Source: Treponema sp. | GTDB taxonomy: Bacteria; Spirochaetota; Spirochaetia; Treponematales; Treponemataceae | DNA: 64,000 nucleotides | Assembly: GCA_017940005.1 (NCBI GenBank) | Contig: JAGAZO010000001.1 | Coordinates: forward strand, 1-64,000 | Reading direction: 5' to 3' | Shown: piece by piece, positions 62,012 through 64,000 of the stretch | Layout of the letters: every line of letters begins with the position of its first letter | How positions within the stretch are numbered: the stretch's first letter is position 1 | The notes under the pieces: generated by a model | The model's database searches: none | The model's input: the letters and a program-made list of their open reading frames with translations, nothing else | Told to the model about the DNA's origin: nothing | Translations under genes and position numbers: made by a program

Positions 62012-64000
62012 ATGAATAAACGATTGTGCTTGTTAGTCATGGCATGCGCTGTAGCTATTTTCGCATCAGGTTGCCGTCACTCAGTAGATGAAAGGACTAA
62101 AATCGATGACAATGTATCACCAGTCACAAAAGAAAAAGTCCTTGAAAAAATTGAAATCTTAAATCCAAAAACTAGTTATCAAATTAATGAAAGTTTTACA
62201 ACTCAAGGAATGGTAGTTAAAGTCACGTTTGATGACGGCTCCTCATCCAACGAGATTGATTTCACTGCAGCAGGTTGGAGTATTGATTCTAGCAAATTTG
62301 ATTCAAGCGCCATATCAAGTGGTCAGGAAATCACTGTTTCCTACACATACAAAGGGGTAACAAAAAGCGCTTCGTTTACAGTCATAATCTATGACCCAGA
62401 TGCAATTAAATCGATTGCAGTAAAAGAGAATACTGCTCCAGCACATGCAAAAGGAGCAAGTGATTTTAACTGGCAAGGTCTTGTTGTGGAGATGACGCTT
62501 GACGATGGCAGTGATACAGTAGTTTCTGTTTCCGATTTCAGCGATACAAGCAAATGGACATTCACTGGTTTTGATGCAACAAATGTGAATGCTGCATTGC
62601 CGATGGCTGTTACCTATCATAAATCTGTATCCGAAGAGTTTACTGCCAACTTCACCATTAGCATTTATGACCCAGATGCAGTTAAAGCAATCGCTATAAA
62701 AGCAGGTACAGGGCCGTTCATCGACACATATGATTGTAAGGCCGATGAATCCGAGTTCAAATGGCAAGGTCTTGTTGTGGAGATGACGCTTGATGATGGT
62801 AACGATACAGTAGTTTCTGTTTCCGATTTCAGCAGCACAAAATGGGCATTCTCTGGCTGGAATTCAGATACACCAACTGATACATTGACCATGACCATTA
62901 CCTATAACGGGGATACCGCACTTTCCGATACTTTTATCATTAAGATTAAAGATGTGGTTACGGGCATTTCAATTAACACCGAACCGTCACAAAAAAACTA
63001 TATGATTGGTGAAGCTCTTGATCTGACAGGATTAAAAGTATATGTAAACTATGCAAGTGGTACGCAAGAGCCATATGATAGCAGCATTGGCTCATCAAGC
63101 GACTGGGAAATCATAGGTTTTAATACAGGTAATCCCACAGATAATTTACCAATAACAATACGATACTCTGTAGAAGGAACAAAAAAGGGAGAAGCTACTT
63201 TCGATATTGCTGTTTACAACATAGATAGTGTTACCGTGCCCGATGAGTTGAAGACAACAGCGATAACTACTTTCTTCGACGGTGAATCGGAAGAGTTTTT
63301 CAGAAGTGAGTTTGTAAAAGATGCAAATAAAATAACTGTCGGTCTTTTGGCAGAGACAAAAACAACTTCAAGAGAATTTTCTTTGACAGACAGCCTTGTC
63401 TCTGTTTCGCTTGACGGCAACGGATTTGACAGCACGCTCAAAAAATTCGTAGAAAGTACAGGGGCTGGTTCCGACAGTGCCGTCACAAAAATCAGCATTA
63501 CACTCAACTCAATTACACAAGAGGCTAGTGTGCCGTTGACAGTAAGGAGTATCTTTAAGTTCAGCGATGATATTCAAAAACTTACAAAACCTATTCAAAT
63601 CAAAACAACTCGTCTACTTGATATAAAAGAAACATTGACAAATTCTGGTGGTCCAGAGAATTTTGAATATAACGGTATAGGAAACGAAGTCTATACAGCA
63701 TCATTTGTAGAATATGGCTATTATCCGCAAACACTAAAAGAAAATAATGTAACGGTTTATCATACGAGTGGACGTATTTTACATCGTGGCGGTTTTGAGA
63801 TGCACCTTGCTGATGACGGATGTTATTATGTGAGTTGCGTCGTAAAACCTTTTGCTAGCGGGGATCAATATGTGTTCTATAATAATGAGAAATTGAGTGA
63901 TAGCAAGTACAAAGATAGTGAGCATTGGTTTAAGGTGGAACCTATTGTCTGGAGAGTACTTGATAATAATTATAATAGCAGTGGTGGCGCATTGTTGTGG
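62012..64000 (+). CDS. Large lipoprotein with repeated Ig-like domains and a DUF6273 end, incomplete
   Basis: Open to the window edge: at least 663 codons, no stop. Signal ending AIFASGC. Then about four Ig-like units of the bacterial group-3 type (KIEILNPKTSYQINESF; TGISINTEPSQKNYMIGE; LDLTGLKVYVNYASG; ends such as TVIIYDPDA and TISIYDPDA near residues 127 and 219). From about residue 565 it resembles DUF6273 (FVEYGYYPQTLKENN; WFKVEPIVWRVLDNNYN). GGAGGT lies 4-5 nt upstream of the ATG. Likely an outer-surface protein, related to the two minus-strand lipoproteins. Confidence 0.85.
   Translation, partial: MNKRLCLLVMACAVAIFASGCRHSVDERTKIDDNVSPVTKEKVLEKIEILNPKTSYQINESFTTQGMVVKVTFDDGSSSNEIDFTAAGWSIDSSKFDSSAISSGQEITVSYTYKGVTKSASFTVIIYDPDAIKSIAVKENTAPAHAKGASDFNWQGLVVEMTLDDGSDTVVSVSDFSDTSKWTFTGFDATNVNAALPMAVTYHKSVSEEFTANFTISIYDPDAVKAIAIKAGTGPFIDTYDCKADESEFKWQGLVVEMTLDDGNDTVVSVSDFSSTKWAFSGWNSDTPTDTLTMTITYNGDTALSDTFIIKIKDVVTGISINTEPSQKNYMIGEALDLTGLKVYVNYASGTQEPYDSSIGSSSDWEIIGFNTGNPTDNLPITIRYSVEGTKKGEATFDIAVYNIDSVTVPDELKTTAITTFFDGESEEFFRSEFVKDANKITVGLLAETKTTSREFSLTDSLVSVSLDGNGFDSTLKKFVESTGAGSDSAVTKISITLNSITQEASVPLTVRSIFKFSDDIQKLTKPIQIKTTRLLDIKETLTNSGGPENFEYNGIGNEVYTASFVEYGYYPQTLKENNVTVYHTSGRILHRGGFEMHLADDGCYYVSCVVKPFASGDQYVFYNNEKLSDSKYKDSEHWFKVEPIVWRVLDNNYNSSGGALLW
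62471..62542 (+). repeat. Near-identical 72-bp segment repeated within the terminal lipoprotein
   Basis: The stretch encoding WQGLVVEMTLDDGSDTVVSV recurs at 62762-62833 with about four differences, while flanking parts of the same Ig-like units have diverged much more. Confidence 0.8.

Noticed and set aside
1-64000. tRNA, rRNA, tmRNA or SRP RNA genes
   Set aside because: I looked for T-loop-like GTTCGANTC and acceptor pairings near gaps and saw none I could support; short tRNAs could still be missed by eye.

Overview
The window looks like a chromosome segment of a host-associated treponeme or close spirochaete. The basis is inference from gene content: a MoxR/BatABD-type von Willebrand operon in spirochaete order, a cyclic-nucleotide sensor next to murB-cysS-ECF sigma (to my recollection also the Treponema pallidum order), PilZ and chemoreceptor genes, many exported lipoproteins and no rRNA or tRNA. 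Base composition is moderate (about 45% GC by eye) but drops in the lipoprotein region at the right end.

Layout. 1-292: repeat modules. 297-7199 (-): moxR, DUF58, a membrane protein, batA, a fused batB/TPR gene and a batD-like gene. 7278-9843 (+): aminotransferase and solute-binding lipoprotein; 9845-10849 (-): exported nuclease/phosphatase-like lipoprotein. 11150-17645 (+): dnaE, yggT, recG. 17683-20688 (-): a small sigma-70 factor with a sigma-54-like promoter, and a chemoreceptor. 20894-23510 (-): rpsU, XRE-cupin regulator, unknown gene, TPR lipoprotein; divergent pilZ-TPR pair (23605-25709, +). 25712-29027 (-): DUF192, periplasmic protein, cNMP sensor, murB. 29233-36227 (+): cysS, ECF sigma, anti-sigma, TIG/transglutaminase-like protein, UMP kinase-like protein, ackA. 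36377-41000: two repeat loci around sdpI-sdpR, a membrane protein, an Mrr endonuclease and a DUF4349 lipoprotein. 41100-49157: relA, lipoproteins, rnhA, exported phosphatase, threonine aldolase, a Cys-repeat lipoprotein. 49241-56240: tex, a truncated ParA-like ORF, an SDF transporter, an unknown gene, mazG and pth. 56661-64000: DUF6273-type lipoproteins (one with a nonsense codon, one running off the edge) around an arsR/metal P-type ATPase operon.

Functionally the window mixes replication, translation and wall enzymes with envelope-sensing modules: Bat/MoxR, ECF sigma/anti-sigma, cNMP, PilZ, (p)ppGpp synthetase and SdpR/I-like. The most notable signals are: (i) at least eight genes whose -10 box lies 6-9 nt before ATG with no Shine-Dalgarno, implying leaderless transcripts; (ii) two families of intergenic elements in which hairpin stems differ in sequence between copies while pairing and flanks are kept; (iii) a -24/-12 promoter before an alternative sigma gene; (iv) an 11 x 15 bp coding repeat in mazG; (v) probable pseudoenzymes (Cys-less transglutaminase fold, HD-less RelA). 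All functional calls come from reading the sequence without database searches.
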